From Ktedonosporobacter rubrisoli (GTDB taxonomy: Bacteria > Chloroflexota > Ktedonobacteria > Ktedonobacterales > Ktedonobacteraceae), in the NCBI RefSeq assembly GCF_004208415.1, contig NZ_CP035758.1, forward strand, positions 6,138,001 through 6,202,000: 64,000 nt of DNA, read 5' to 3'. A program made the position numbers and the translations under genes. The notes under the pieces were generated by a model. The model saw only the letters and a list, made by a program, of their open reading frames with translations. It had not been told where the DNA came from and did no database searches. Below, piece by piece: positions 1 through 9,033 of this stretch. The stretch's first letter is position 1, and each line of letters begins with the position of its first letter.

Positions 1-938
1 AAGGTCGGCTACAGGTTGAGCTGGCTCAGCTTGAGTATCGCCTCCCGCGCCTGACCGGCCACGGTATTGGGCTCTCACGGCAGGCTGGCGGCTCACGCAG
101 CGCGGGCAGCAGCGGAACTGGCGGTGCAATTGGTGTGCGCGGCCCCGGTGAAACCAAGCTAGAGCTCGATCGTAGACGCATTCGCAGGCGCATCTCTGAG
201 TTAAAGGAAGAAATCGAGGAAGTACGGGCCCAACGCTCTTTGCATCGGCGGCAAAGGACGGCGCAAGCCATTCCTGTGGTTGCCGTAGTTGGTTATACCA
301 ATGCCGGCAAATCTACGCTCTTCAACGCACTTACCTCTTCCGAAGTGCTGGCCGAGAACAAGCTCTTTGCGACTCTCGATCCAATTACCCGCCATACAGT
401 CTTACCCGGGAATCAGGAAGCTTTGCTTACCGATACTGTTGGCTTCATTCAGAAATTGCCGACGAAGCTTATTGCGGCTTTCCGCGCGACGCTCGAAGAG
501 GTGATTGAGGCAGATCTCTTGCTAGAGGTTGTTGATGTCAGCCATGAGAACGCTATTGAACAGAGCGAAACCGTGAATGATATCCTCACGGAGTTGGATG
601 CTACCAATAAGCCACGCGTGACCGCGCTCAACAAAATCGATCTTCTCGATGAGCCTAGCGAACTCGACATCAGTCTCTATCCAAATGCAGTTCCGGTCTC
701 GGCAATACGCGAAAGCGGGCTTGATGAGCTACGCGCCAAAATTGCTGAGGTGCTGGCTAACAATATGGAGACCATCCAGGTCATGATTCCCTTTACCAGA
801 GGTCAACTTATCGAGCTTTTCCATCGCCGTGGCCATGTGGAGCACGAGCAACACGAGCACGAGGGGGTTTTCATTGCCGGACGCATCCCCTCCTCTCTTC
901 ACGATTTCTATAAGCCTTACGCCCGAATCTTGAGCTGA
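1..938 (+). CDS. hflX: GTPase HflX (5' end outside window)
   Basis: Ribosome-associated GTPase of the HflX family, which splits or rescues stalled 70S ribosomes under stress. The reading frame is already open at base 3, so the N-terminal domain is outside the window. Visible from the left edge are the glycine-rich linker and the family signature GVRGPGETKLELDRR, followed by a basic and acidic coiled coil. The G domain then shows G1 GYTNAGKST, the G3 region DTVGFI and G4 NKID. The C-terminal subdomain ends PYARILS. All motifs are intact, and the visible 312 codons fit the C-terminal three quarters of a protein of about 430 residues. The GTG at 135 is internal, not the start. A hairpin lies just past the stop. 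Confidence 0.95.
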   Translation, partial: GRLQVELAQLEYRLPRLTGHGIGLSRQAGGSRSAGSSGTGGAIGVRGPGETKLELDRRRIRRRISELKEEIEEVRAQRSLHRRQRTAQAIPVVAVVGYTNAGKSTLFNALTSSEVLAENKLFATLDPITRHTVLPGNQEALLTDTVGFIQKLPTKLIAAFRATLEEVIEADLLLEVVDVSHENAIEQSETVNDILTELDATNKPRVTALNKIDLLDEPSELDISLYPNAVPVSAIRESGLDELRAKIAEVLANNMETIQVMIPFTRGQLIELFHRRGHVEHEQHEHEGVFIAGRIPSSLHDFYKPYARILS

Positions 939-943
939 TCCTG

Positions 944-979
944 GCCGTCTCGGCTTGCTCTTTTTCAGACCGAGACGGC
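944..979 (+). terminator. Hairpin downstream of hflX
   Basis: A perfect 10-bp inverted repeat (GCCGTCTCGG at 944-953, CCGAGACGGC at 970-979) starts 5 bases after the hflX stop. The loop is 16 nt and holds a run of five T. There is no T-tract after the stem, so it may be an imperfect intrinsic terminator or an RNA-stabilising hairpin. Confidence 0.55.
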
Positions 980-1007
980 AGGTGACTGAAGCTCAAAACA
1001 AGAAATA

Positions 1008-1036
1008 TTGCCACACTACCCAAGAAGTGCTACCAT
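1008..1036 (+). promoter_or_regulatory. Possible sigma70-type promoter for the GAF/MCP gene
   Basis: TTGCCA (1008-1013), a 17-nt spacer and TACCAT (1031-1036) match 5/6 and 4/6 of the consensus. The site lies about 90 bases upstream of the next start codon. Judged by eye only. Confidence 0.35.
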
Positions 1037-1124
1037 ACTTGTAGGCATATAGCTAAATGTGCTATTGTCATCAGTGGCAAGCACAGGGAACCGTCAAGTC
1101 TTCCTAAAGAAGTGAGAGTAGCTG

Positions 1125-2852
1125 ATGGCAGAACGAAAGCCACAAAGTACATTCGTTCCTTTACGTATTCGCTTACGTACGTCTTCGCAAGAGGCGCAAA
1201 CAGAAACCGGCCATGCGCCCGATAACAACTCACAAAACGTCATTGAGTCCCCACAGGCCAGATCGCTTGATGCTCAGCAGCGTCATACGCGTCATATCAA
1301 AGAACTGCTGCGCCTGAATAATCTTCTGCGTGCGGACCTGAGATTGGAAGAGGTCCTGCAGCAGATCGCCGCCTCTATTACAGTCTGTACAGGATTTCGG
1401 GCTCTGGGCATCCATCTGGTAGATGAAAAGGAGCAGCGGATCGCGCCAGTGGCCTACGTCGGTCTTTCGGCCGAGCAGGAGCAAGAGCTACAGGCCCGCC
1501 TGCAACCCTCTCCTGTGCATGAGGTTCTGGAAGTAATTATGCGTCCAGAATATCGCATCAGTCAAAGCTATTTTATCTCGCATGAACACGGCAACGTTTT
1601 TGAGGATGGCGGCCAGGTAAGAATACTCCCGCTGGAAAGCTATAAGCCGGGCGGCTGGCACCCTGATGATATGCTCTTTGTGCCCCTCCTGAGCCCGCGC
1701 GAGCAAAGGGTGGTCGGCCTCTTCTCTCTTGACGATCCCGAGGATGGCAATATTCCAACCGAGGAGAGCATCGAGACTGTCGAGCTCTTTGCCAACCAGG
1801 CGGCAATTGCCATTGATAACGCGCGTATTTTCACCGAAAGTGAGGAGGAGCGGATCGCGCTTGAGAATGGCATTGCCCAGTTGCGCGATGACGTACAACG
1901 CTTGCAGCGCGGCGATTTACGCATACGTATGCGCTCTACCCATCCTAAGCTGCAGCCAATCGTGGACGCGCTTAACGTCATGATCGAAGAGGTAAGTTCT
2001 ATCGTCGGTAGTATGCAATTGGTCACGCAAGCCGTCGATGAGCATGCCCACAGTATGCAGCGTAGCTCTGAGCTTCTGGTTCACTCTACCAGCCAGCAAG
2101 AGCAGCAAGTGCATCAGATCTCTGAGGTGATTGATAATCTTGCCAGCCGTATGCATCAGGTCTCAGAAAGGGCAGCTTTGCTCTCAAAAACTGCGGTTGA
2201 GGCAGTCGATGTAACCATGGAGGCTCAGGGCGCGGTTGATCGCGCAGTTGATGGTATGGGAATGGTGCGCGAAGCAACTATGCAATCGGCACGTACTATG
2301 AAGTCGCTTAGCGAGAGCGGGCAGGGCATCAATGAGACGGTGCTGGCCATCACTGATCTAACGGTCCGTATGCATCATCTAGCGCTCAATGCGGCCATAG
2401 AAGCGACCCGAGCCGGCGAGCCCGGGCAGGGCTTTGCGGTCATCGCGCAAGAGTTGCGCACACTGGCCGCCCATAGCGGCGAAGCCTCGCGTAAGGTTGG
2501 GGCCTATATTCGCACCATCCAGCATGAGACTACGGTGGTCTCTCAGAGCGTAGAGCAAAATACGCAGCAGGTTGTTATGCAAACCGAGTTGGTCACCCAG
2601 ACAGGGGTAGCTCTGGAGGCTGTTAGTATTATTACTGAGCAGTTGTCCAATCTCATTCAGGGTATCTGTACGACAGCCGAGAATCAGGAGCAGGGTTCTC
2701 AGCTTGTTGTGAACTCGGTCCAGGAAATTTTGCGCATGACAGGAGATGTAACACACAATATGCGCGAAATGCAACAATCGCTTTCCCACTTGGTCCATCT
2801 CACCGATTCGCTCCGCTCGCGCATGGCGGTATTTCGCCTGGAAAAACGCTGA
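1125..2852 (+). CDS. Soluble GAF-domain methyl-accepting chemotaxis-like protein
   Basis: A 575-residue sensor without a transmembrane segment. Residues about 70-230 form a GAF-like ligand domain ending in the typical helix NQAAIAIDNARIFTE. Residues about 240-290 resemble a HAMP linker. Residues about 300-560 form the long MCP signalling coiled coil, whose hairpin tip reads NAAIEATRAGEPGQGFAVIA near residue 421, close to the conserved CheA/CheW-contact sequence. Such proteins report a cytoplasmic signal to a histidine kinase array. No cheA, cheW or methylation genes are nearby, so the output is unknown and may not be motility. The start ATG is preceded by a weak purine-rich site (AAGTGAGAG). 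Confidence 0.85.
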   Translation: MAERKPQSTFVPLRIRLRTSSQEAQTETGHAPDNNSQNVIESPQARSLDAQQRHTRHIKELLRLNNLLRADLRLEEVLQQIAASITVCTGFRALGIHLVDEKEQRIAPVAYVGLSAEQEQELQARLQPSPVHEVLEVIMRPEYRISQSYFISHEHGNVFEDGGQVRILPLESYKPGGWHPDDMLFVPLLSPREQRVVGLFSLDDPEDGNIPTEESIETVELFANQAAIAIDNARIFTESEEERIALENGIAQLRDDVQRLQRGDLRIRMRSTHPKLQPIVDALNVMIEEVSSIVGSMQLVTQAVDEHAHSMQRSSELLVHSTSQQEQQVHQISEVIDNLASRMHQVSERAALLSKTAVEAVDVTMEAQGAVDRAVDGMGMVREATMQSARTMKSLSESGQGINETVLAITDLTVRMHHLALNAAIEATRAGEPGQGFAVIAQELRTLAAHSGEASRKVGAYIRTIQHETTVVSQSVEQNTQQVVMQTELVTQTGVALEAVSIITEQLSNLIQGICTTAENQEQGSQLVVNSVQEILRMTGDVTHNMREMQQSLSHLVHLTDSLRSRMAVFRLEKR

Positions 2853-2923
2853 AGGCCTGCTCTGAAGGTCGCCCATATGCTCTCCCTCGCTAGTTGTCCC
2901 TGGCAGCCGCTGTGGGGCCTGGC

Positions 2924-2955
2924 AAAAATTTACGGCTGCTTGCCAGGCAGCCGTA
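2924..2955 (-). terminator. Intrinsic terminator of the CoxG-like gene
   Basis: A 9-bp stem (TACGGCTGC 2931-2939, GCAGCCGTA 2947-2955) with a 7-nt loop. Read on the minus strand it is followed directly by AATTTTT. It sits 18 bases past the stop of the minus-strand gene. Confidence 0.75.
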
Positions 2956-2972
2956 GAGTCTGTGAAGGGCTG

Positions 2973-3710
2973 CTACTTTCTACCAGGCAGCCGTGTACCG
3001 ATCCAGATCAGGACGAGAAGGGCCGAAATAATGCCTACGCGCTGAAAGCGTGTAGCCCAGAGCCTTTCTTGCTCAGGATCTCCATCCCCCAGACCCAGCC
3101 AATGTACAACCATCTGGAGGGCCGAGAGGCGTGCAGGCTCTGGCGACTGGGCCGACAGCGAGGGCAAGACGACTATATTGCCGCCGGCACGCTTGAGCAC
3201 AGTAGCGCCAACTATCTCTTCAGTTGTTACTTCCTGCGCCCTTGTATGCAAGTAATCGTTAAGGGCTGTAAAGAACTGCTGAATAAATAACTTCAGCCCA
3301 CCTTTGATCACAGCAGAGGACCAGAGGGGATCAGCCTTGCGCAAAGCCAGGGTGCCACGATAGGCGATCACTATATGCCCATCACGGCCATTCAAATGAA
3401 TGCTACCAGTACCGCTGATACCATTCTGCTCTCCATCCCCATTGACGCCAGGCACATGCTGGTGCCCCTCTCCCTCAAAAGCGATCCGATAATGATAAGG
3501 ATACTGCTGCTCAACAATGGTAACGCGCCCTTTATATGTGCCAACAAAGGGAGTATGCTCAACACGCAGCGCTACATTGTAGGTATGCTTGTCGACCTGC
3601 TCTATCCGTTCTATGCCAGGTACTGTGAGGCGCAAAACTTGAGGATTCATCAAGCAGTGCCACACGTCCTCCGGTGATCCCTGCAAAGTATAGGTACCTT
3701 CAATATCCAT
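2973..3710 (-). CDS. CoxG-like SRPBCC protein with C-terminal membrane anchor
   Basis: A 245-residue protein whose first 150 residues match the CoxG/SRPBCC pattern: MDIEGTYTLQGSPEDVWHCL at the start, a PG near residue 34, then alternating beta strands. CoxG-type proteins form a hydrophobic cavity and in carboxydotrophs help recruit CO dehydrogenase to the membrane. Here a linker leads to a single helix near the C-terminus (VGIISALLVLIWIG) followed by basic residues, consistent with a tail anchor. No CO-dehydrogenase genes are close, so a CO-related role is only a family association. The ATG at 3710 is chosen over a GTG nine bases upstream because AAAAGGG is correctly spaced from it. Confidence 0.75.
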   Translation of the reverse strand: MDIEGTYTLQGSPEDVWHCLMNPQVLRLTVPGIERIEQVDKHTYNVALRVEHTPFVGTYKGRVTIVEQQYPYHYRIAFEGEGHQHVPGVNGDGEQNGISGTGSIHLNGRDGHIVIAYRGTLALRKADPLWSSAVIKGGLKLFIQQFFTALNDYLHTRAQEVTTEEIVGATVLKRAGGNIVVLPSLSAQSPEPARLSALQMVVHWLGLGDGDPEQERLWATRFQRVGIISALLVLIWIGTRLPGRK

Positions 3711-3968
3711 AAAACACACCCTTTTCTATTAATGAGTTCGCGATTTAGAAGGATGATATGCCATTATAGTGAGTTCATACTCTAACCACAAGGGGCCTGC
3801 ATAAAGCTTGCCATCGCTCCTAGTACTATAGAGACAAATATAGTTTTTCTGATTTTTTCAGCTTTGCATTTTTTGTTCTCTGCCGAGGGATAAAAGAGGA
3901 AAAACAGGTCTTTACTGATAATAGCGCTTAACTATGAACTGGATAGAGCAGCACTTATTTATCAAGGG

Positions 3969-3997
3969 TTGCTTTCGCAGGCTACAAGGTGTATACT
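3969..3997 (+). promoter_or_regulatory. Promoter of rplI
   Basis: TTGCTT (3969-3974), a 17-nt spacer and TATACT (3992-3997), giving an expected leader of about 60 nt before rplI. It lies within the 353-base gap 3711-4063. The rest of that gap is AT-rich with nothing else recognised. Confidence 0.6.
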
Positions 3998-4063
3998 TGG
4001 TGCCGTATTATCGCATGAAGAGGAAGACGGGTCTCTACCCTACCTCTTTACGAGGAGCTTTGC

Positions 4064-4558
4064 ATGAAAGTAATTCTATTAAAAGATGTTGATGGTTTGG
4101 GAAAAGCCGGTGACCTGAAAGAGGTTGCCAATGGTTACGCCCGTAATTACCTCTTACCAAATCAGTTGGCGGCTGGCGCCACGCCTGGCCTTGTCGCGAA
4201 CCGCACACAGCGTATTGCCGCGGAGCAGCGCAAACAGGAGAAGCTGGCCGAGAGCAATAGGCAGCTGGCCGAGCAGCTTGGTAAGGTCACCCTTACCTTC
4301 AAGGCCAAAGTCGGGAGCCAGGGGCGGCTCTATGGTTCGATCACCAGTCAGGATATTGCCTCAGCGTTACGCGAGAGCGAGAAGCTTACCATTGATCGAC
4401 GCTCTATCGACTTGCCCGATCCGATTCGCGCGCTGGGATCTTTTAGCATTCCTGTAAAGGTTGCTACAAGTCTGGAGCCGAAGATCACTGTGAATGTTGT
4501 GGACGAGACTGGACAAGTCGCGGCAACGAATGAGTCGGAGCAGGTCGCGGCTGAGTAA
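4064..4558 (+). CDS. rplI: 50S ribosomal protein bL9
   Basis: A 164-residue bL9 protein that binds domain V of 23S rRNA near the L1 stalk. The N-terminal domain MKVILLKDVDGLGKAGDLKE, with the GYARNYLLP motif, is textbook. A charged connecting helix (residues about 48-75) leads to the C-terminal RNA-binding domain with GRLYGSIT. The last 15 residues form an acidic tail, a little longer than in most homologues. The start is fixed by GAGGAG 6 bases upstream. The usual partners rpsF, ssb, rpsR and dnaB are absent, so the gene stands alone under its own promoter. Confidence 0.97.
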   Translation: MKVILLKDVDGLGKAGDLKEVANGYARNYLLPNQLAAGATPGLVANRTQRIAAEQRKQEKLAESNRQLAEQLGKVTLTFKAKVGSQGRLYGSITSQDIASALRESEKLTIDRRSIDLPDPIRALGSFSIPVKVATSLEPKITVNVVDETGQVAATNESEQVAAE

Positions 4559-4628
4559 GTCTGGCCAGGTGATGGGTTGCAGGAAGTGTCCTGTCGCTAT
4601 GGCAACTCTACTTTAGCCTGGAGCTTCC

Positions 4629-5678
4629 ATGCCACGTTGGCTCTATTACTTGTTGATACTGGCCGTCATCGCTCCTATTATTTCTTTGGTAGGAGGGCCT
4701 CATCAAGAGACGGCCATTTTTATATGTTCTACGCTTAGCCTTATCCCCCTGGCCGCGCTGATTGGACGCGCGACCGAGGATCTGGAGCATTACGTTGGGC
4801 CTATCGTAGGTGGTCTGCTAAACGCTACCTTCGGCAATGCTCCTGAGCTAATCATTGGTATCTTTGCCCTACGCCAGGGCCTGATCTCCGTTGTGAAGGC
4901 CTCTATCACAGGCTCGGTTATCAGCAATGCGCTGCTTGTGTTGGGGGGTGCGCTGGCTCTGGGCGGCTGGCGTTGGGGCAAACAGTATTTTAGCAACCGC
5001 GATGCCGGGCAATACTCGGCGATGATGGTTATGGCCGTGGCTGGCTTGCTTATCCCTCTGATTGCCAGCATTTCTATCACTGACAAAGGCCGCATGCAGT
5101 CCATCAGTATCGGCATCGCAGCTATTATGCTTGTCATCTATATTATGTACCTGGCCCTCAATATTTTTCACGTGCGCGCGGCCCGGCGCAATCCTACCCA
5201 GCGGCGCAGCGGCAAGATCGCACCACCTCCACGCGAGGAAGAAGAGCCCGAGGAAGAAGAAGTTGAGGAAGCTCGGGATCAGGCGATTGCCGGCGGTCTG
5301 GGACCACGCTCGCAAGAAGCCGAGAGGGCAGAGCCAGGCCCGCCGCTCTGGCTTGCCGCAACTATGCTCCTGGTCGCCACGCTCGGAACTGCCTGGAACA
5401 GCGAGCTACTGGTAGGAGCTATTGAGCCGGTAGCCAAAGAGCTAGGTTGGTCAACTACCTTTATCGGCCTTGTCATTATTCCCATTATCGGCAATGCAGC
5501 CGAGCATTCTAGCGCGCTGCTGGTTGCCTTTAAGGATCGCGTGGACTTGAGTATGGCCATTGCGGCCGGCTCGTCGATCCAGGTTGCAACCCTTGTAGCG
5601 CCTCTGCTTGTCCTGATCAGCCTTTTCCTTCCCCAACACCTTGATCTCGTCTTCCAGCCCTCGAACTGCTCCTGCTGA
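4629..5678 (+). CDS. Calcium/proton exchanger (CaxA family), C-terminus frameshifted
   Basis: Cation antiporter of the CaCA/CAX family that exports Ca2+ for H+. The two alpha repeats carry the family signatures: GNAPELIIGIFALRQG in the first (about residues 80-95) and GNAAEHSSALLVAFKDR in the second (about 287-303). A highly acidic loop near residues 199-215 sits between the halves, as in other CAX proteins. Membrane helices cover most of the protein. The frame stops at 5678 with a poor ending (FQPSNCSC). One frame over, the expected last two helices continue to 5800. A base appears to be missing near 5660, so this is either a sequence error or a recently broken gene. Confidence 0.85.
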   Translation: MPRWLYYLLILAVIAPIISLVGGPHQETAIFICSTLSLIPLAALIGRATEDLEHYVGPIVGGLLNATFGNAPELIIGIFALRQGLISVVKASITGSVISNALLVLGGALALGGWRWGKQYFSNRDAGQYSAMMVMAVAGLLIPLIASISITDKGRMQSISIGIAAIMLVIYIMYLALNIFHVRAARRNPTQRRSGKIAPPPREEEEPEEEEVEEARDQAIAGGLGPRSQEAERAEPGPPLWLAATMLLVATLGTAWNSELLVGAIEPVAKELGWSTTFIGLVIIPIIGNAAEHSSALLVAFKDRVDLSMAIAAGSSIQVATLVAPLLVLISLFLPQHLDLVFQPSNCSC

Positions 5679-5800
5679 GCCTGGCGACAATCCTCTTTAC
5701 CTTCGTCAGCCTTGACGGCGAATCAACCTGGCTGGAAGGTGCACAGTTGATTGCCGTCTATATTATGGCCTGCGTGGTCTTCTTTTTTATGCCCGGCTAG
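5660..5800 (+). pseudogene. Out-of-frame C-terminal part of the CaxA exchanger
   Basis: In the -1 frame the DNA reads ELLLLSLATILFTF, then VSLDGESTWLEGAQLIAVYI and a final membrane segment ending FFFMPG with a TAG stop at 5798-5800. This is the conserved end of CAX exchangers. One added base in CAGCCCTCGAA would restore a continuous protein of about 390 residues. No slippery heptamer is present, so programmed frameshifting is unlikely. Confidence 0.8.
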
Positions 5801-5819
5801 GCTGACTCTCGCGCCTGCC

Positions 5820-7379
5820 TCAGTCAGGATAGGATGGTGCATTCACGGCGGCCCGGTTTATGGCCTTGGGAATTTGTGGCAAGAGGTCTGAGGCCAACAA
5901 GCCGGCATGCCCAAGCTCCTGACTTACAAAGGTAGAGGCCAGCACGTGCAGGTACACGCTGGCGCTGGCGGCGTCAAAAGGTTGAACTCCCTGGGCTAGA
6001 AAACCGGTTACCATCCCCGCCAGGACATCGCCAGTGCCGGCAGTGGCCAGAGCGGGATTTGCTAGCAGGTTGATGCGCGCCTGCCCCTCGGGATGGGCAA
6101 TAATCGTGCACGCGCCCTTCAAGGCGAGAATGACTTTCCATTCTTTGGCTTTCTCACGCGCCAAATCCAGTCGGCTGATATCGCCTCCCGAGACCTTCGT
6201 AGCGGCCAGACGTCCCATTTCGCCAGGGTGGGGAGTAATCACAGTATTCTCGGGCAGCAAGGTCCACCAGTGCTCCATAGCCGAGAGATTATTCAAACCA
6301 TCGGCATCAACCACCAGGCGGGGCCGCTTCTCTTCAGGCAGGGCGCGCAGATGTTCCAGCACCTGCAGGATCACCTCGCGCGTGGTTGGCGATTGCCCAA
6401 GGCCGGGGCCGATTAGTAGCGCGCGATAGCCCTCCAGGTGCGCGATCAAGGCCTTGGCCCGTTCAAAACTGCCGGCCTGCTCATCGGGCAAGATGGCAAA
6501 CGTGGCTTCATGCAGCGAGCTAGCATAAATGGGTAACATTTGCTCAGTCACGGCAAGAGTAATCAGGCCGGCTCCCACGCGTGCGGCTGCGCTACCAGCC
6601 AGAAAGATCGAGCCGGGATATGGCAGCGATCCGCCAAAGATCATTACCTTGCCAAAGGTTCCCTTATTGCTATTGAGTCGACGCTCCGGCAACAGGGAAT
6701 GCACAAGGTTGGTAGTGAGCATTTCTGTTGGCAAGTCGCGCTCCAGGTCAGCGGGCAAACCGATATCCCCTATATAGACGTCGCCAAGGTAGTCGCGCCC
6801 GGGGAAGAAGAAAAAGCCCTGCTTGGGACAGGCCAGCGTTATCGTCATATCGGCATGCAACGCGCCAGGATCGACTGCTCCCGTATCGGCATTGAGCCCG
6901 GTAGGCAAATCGATGGCGACAATACGCAGCTCGGCGCGGCTCTTGCGTTCCTGCTGCACGCGCTTGAGCAAGGCGCGCATATCCTCGGAGAGAGGACGCG
7001 AGCGCCCCGTACCCAATAAAGAATCTATGATGTAGTCAGCACTCTTGATGGCCTCGTCAAGCGTCTTTGCCACCTCTGGCTCAGCAATATCCTTGTCACG
7101 GATACGCAACCTTTGTTCTTTCCAATAGTAGAGATTGATGAAAGCGCCAGCTTCCTGCAGATGACGCGCCATTACCAGGCCATCTCCACCATTATTGCCC
7201 GGGCCTATCAGGAATAATACTTCAAGGCCATTCATTGAATGATGGGGCAATAGATGGGCCATAAAGATGTCAGCGGCACTCTTGCCGGCGTTTTCCATCA
7301 GTATGGGCGAGCTTAAGCCGTATTGACGATCAGCCTGTGCCTCTAGCTCTCGCATTTCTGCGACAGTGACAATATGCAT
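5820..7379 (-). CDS. nnrDE: Bifunctional NAD(P)H-hydrate epimerase / ADP-dependent dehydratase
   Basis: Repairs damaged NAD(P)H hydrates. The N-terminal YjeF domain (residues about 1-215) epimerises R to S hydrate and has the GPGNNGGDGLVMARHL loop near residue 59. The C-terminal ribokinase-like domain (about 225-510) dehydrates S-hydrate using ADP and shows GPGLGQ, DADGLN, TPHPGEMGRL and GTGDVLAGM near residue 450. At 519 residues it has the normal length of the fused enzyme. The ATG at 7379 is chosen because GGAGG lies 5 bases upstream. An earlier GTG overlaps that ribosome site. The gene converges on the exchanger, with 19 bases between it and the exchanger remnant. Confidence 0.95.
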   Translation of the reverse strand: MHIVTVAEMRELEAQADRQYGLSSPILMENAGKSAADIFMAHLLPHHSMNGLEVLFLIGPGNNGGDGLVMARHLQEAGAFINLYYWKEQRLRIRDKDIAEPEVAKTLDEAIKSADYIIDSLLGTGRSRPLSEDMRALLKRVQQERKSRAELRIVAIDLPTGLNADTGAVDPGALHADMTITLACPKQGFFFFPGRDYLGDVYIGDIGLPADLERDLPTEMLTTNLVHSLLPERRLNSNKGTFGKVMIFGGSLPYPGSIFLAGSAAARVGAGLITLAVTEQMLPIYASSLHEATFAILPDEQAGSFERAKALIAHLEGYRALLIGPGLGQSPTTREVILQVLEHLRALPEEKRPRLVVDADGLNNLSAMEHWWTLLPENTVITPHPGEMGRLAATKVSGGDISRLDLAREKAKEWKVILALKGACTIIAHPEGQARINLLANPALATAGTGDVLAGMVTGFLAQGVQPFDAASASVYLHVLASTFVSQELGHAGLLASDLLPQIPKAINRAAVNAPSYPD

Positions 7380-7561
7380 ACTAGCCTCCACGCATCTACA
7401 AAGTATGTCTTTGCCTCACGTTCGTACTACATGTATTTTAATGCCTGTACGGCCCCAAGGGAAAGGGCTATGCAGGCTTCATGCTCTTTTTTCTGTCTTC
7501 CGCTGGCATATTGGGAAGTTGGAAAGCTCTAAGGGCTATAATCGCCCTCTATGAGCGGACC

Positions 7562-8596
7562 ATGAGCTATGATATACTTTTCCCTATGAAATTAGCGCTA
7601 AAAATTCGACCCCAACGCAGTACACAATATGCCCATATGACCTCAGCTCTGGCCAGCCCGGAGCTCCAGGCCAGCCCGGCCGGCAGGCTTATTAGCGATA
7701 TAACTTCGCTCACCCTGGCGGGCCAGGGGTATTTGCTTGTCACAGCTGATGCTTCTCTGCTCACTTCTCGGCCCATGCGCGATCTTTTAGCTCGTCTTGG
7801 AGCAAGTAGCGAAGCATACGAATATTTTGAGCAGATAGGTGATATCACGGGTCCCTTGCTGCGGCCCATTGAGCCGCATTTTGTGCCCTTTCTCCCTCTA
7901 GAGATGGCAGAGGCGCGCCGCTATAAGGGAAAAACCAACGAGATTTTCACGCGCGTTCTGCTCAACGTGGCGATTTTCGCTGGCGAGTATAGCACACATT
8001 ATAATGAGCGCCTGCGTATTCTCGATCCCTTAGCCGGAGGCGGCACTACGCTCTTTACCGCCCTTGCTGCCGGTTACGATGCCTTCGGGGTCGAACTTGA
8101 ACGGCAAGATGTCGAGACCACGGCCCAATTTGTTAAGCAATATCTGACCGGCGAACATATTCCTTTTAAAGAAACTAATGAGCGAAGTCGCAAAGCCGGA
8201 CGGCGCTACCACTTTGAAATCGGGCGCAAAGGAGAGACGCGCTGGCTGGTCCTGGCCCAGGGCAATACCACGGATGCCAGCATGCACATGCGTGAAGTGG
8301 CCGGCGGCCCACACATGCACGCCATCGTCGGCGACCTTCCCTACGGCATCCAGCATTTTGGCGAAATCGCCTCTCTGCTCAGCAAAGCTCTTCCTGTCTG
8401 GGAAAGCATGCTTCTACCAGGTGGCACGTTGGCACTATCCTGGAACGCTACACGTATCGAACGCGCGGCGCTAAGCGAGCTGCTAGAGCGCCACACCCAT
8501 TTACATATACGCAATGATCCTCCCTATACGCTGTTTGCGCATGCAGTTGATCGCGTCATTAAGAAGAGGGATATCATAGTTGGAGTCAAGTCATGA
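7562..8596 (+). CDS. TRM11-like SAM-dependent RNA methyltransferase
   Basis: A 344-residue Rossmann-fold methyltransferase. Motif I is ILDPLAGGGTTL near residue 152. The catalytic motif IV is GDLPYG near residue 256, the D/N-P-P-Y type used by amino (N2/N6) methylases of guanosine or adenosine. The acidic ribose-binding residue is in GVELER. Domain order and length resemble TRM11/TrmN-type tRNA methylases, but a clear THUMP domain is not visible in the first 120 residues, so the substrate is unproven. The start is uncertain: the frame is open to 7481, but the sequence from MSYDILFPMKL is more protein-like, and ribosome-site quality is poor at each option. Confidence 0.75.
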   Translation: MSYDILFPMKLALKIRPQRSTQYAHMTSALASPELQASPAGRLISDITSLTLAGQGYLLVTADASLLTSRPMRDLLARLGASSEAYEYFEQIGDITGPLLRPIEPHFVPFLPLEMAEARRYKGKTNEIFTRVLLNVAIFAGEYSTHYNERLRILDPLAGGGTTLFTALAAGYDAFGVELERQDVETTAQFVKQYLTGEHIPFKETNERSRKAGRRYHFEIGRKGETRWLVLAQGNTTDASMHMREVAGGPHMHAIVGDLPYGIQHFGEIASLLSKALPVWESMLLPGGTLALSWNATRIERAALSELLERHTHLHIRNDPPYTLFAHAVDRVIKKRDIIVGVKS

Positions 8597-8814
8597 ACTG
8601 AGTGAAGATCACCGCGCGCTTTTTCATAGAAAAGCAACTCTATTCTCACTGCAGCGTATATGTAGATAACAGTTTACATTTTCTCAGGAGGAAGGCAGAA
8701 GAGAGATCTAGCAACCGGAAAATTTGAGACTTTACTAAGTGCGCTAGCTTACTGTATGTGCAGGTTTTTGTAGCAACTGTGGCCGCCAAAGGAAAGTCAA
8801 AGCAGCGTAGGCAG

Positions 8815-8869
8815 GCACAGGCAAACCCGCCCCAGGGTGCCTTCTCATTGAGGGTGGTTTGCTCTGTGC
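8815..8869. repeat. Long interrupted inverted repeat upstream of pgsA
   Basis: GCACAG+GCAAACC (8815-8827) pairs with GGTTTGC-T-CTGTGC (8856-8869): 13 bp with one bulged T and a 28-nt interior that can form minor stems. There is no T-run on either side. It ends 6 bases before the -35 box of the pgsA promoter, so it may be an operator or the end of an upstream RNA. The rest of the 437-base gap 8597-9033 shows no gene. Confidence 0.55.
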
Positions 8870-8875
8870 ATTAGC

Positions 8876-8904
8876 TATACAACGTAAGCGTATTCGCTTA
8901 TAAT
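8876..8904 (+). promoter_or_regulatory. Promoter of pgsA
   Basis: TATACA (8876-8881), a 17-nt spacer and TATAAT (8899-8904). The expected leader is about 120 nt and ends at GAGGAG before the pgsA start. Confidence 0.55.
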
Positions 8905-9033
8905 AATAGCGTTATCTTAAAACTAGTTTCTAGAAATATTGCTGTCTCTCCCAGGATACTGCAACACATTCGGGGTTGGTAAGGGCTTGATCTTCCCTCC
9001 TGAGAAACCCCATTTAAACTATGAGGAGTATAT

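Noticed and set aside
2877..3290. 137-codon plus-strand frame
   Set aside because: It overlaps the CoxG-like gene and its terminator; no ribosome site.
5650..5680. Programmed -1 frameshift in the exchanger gene
   Set aside because: No slippery heptamer or following pseudoknot; a missing base explains it better.
8780..8815. RNase P RNA fragment (GGAAAGTC)
   Set aside because: Only eight bases match and no other conserved region is present.
8815..8869. c-di-GMP-I riboswitch
   Set aside because: GCACAG-GCAAACC resembles its first half, but the second conserved half (GGGACGCAAAGCC type) is absent and the element lies upstream of the promoter.
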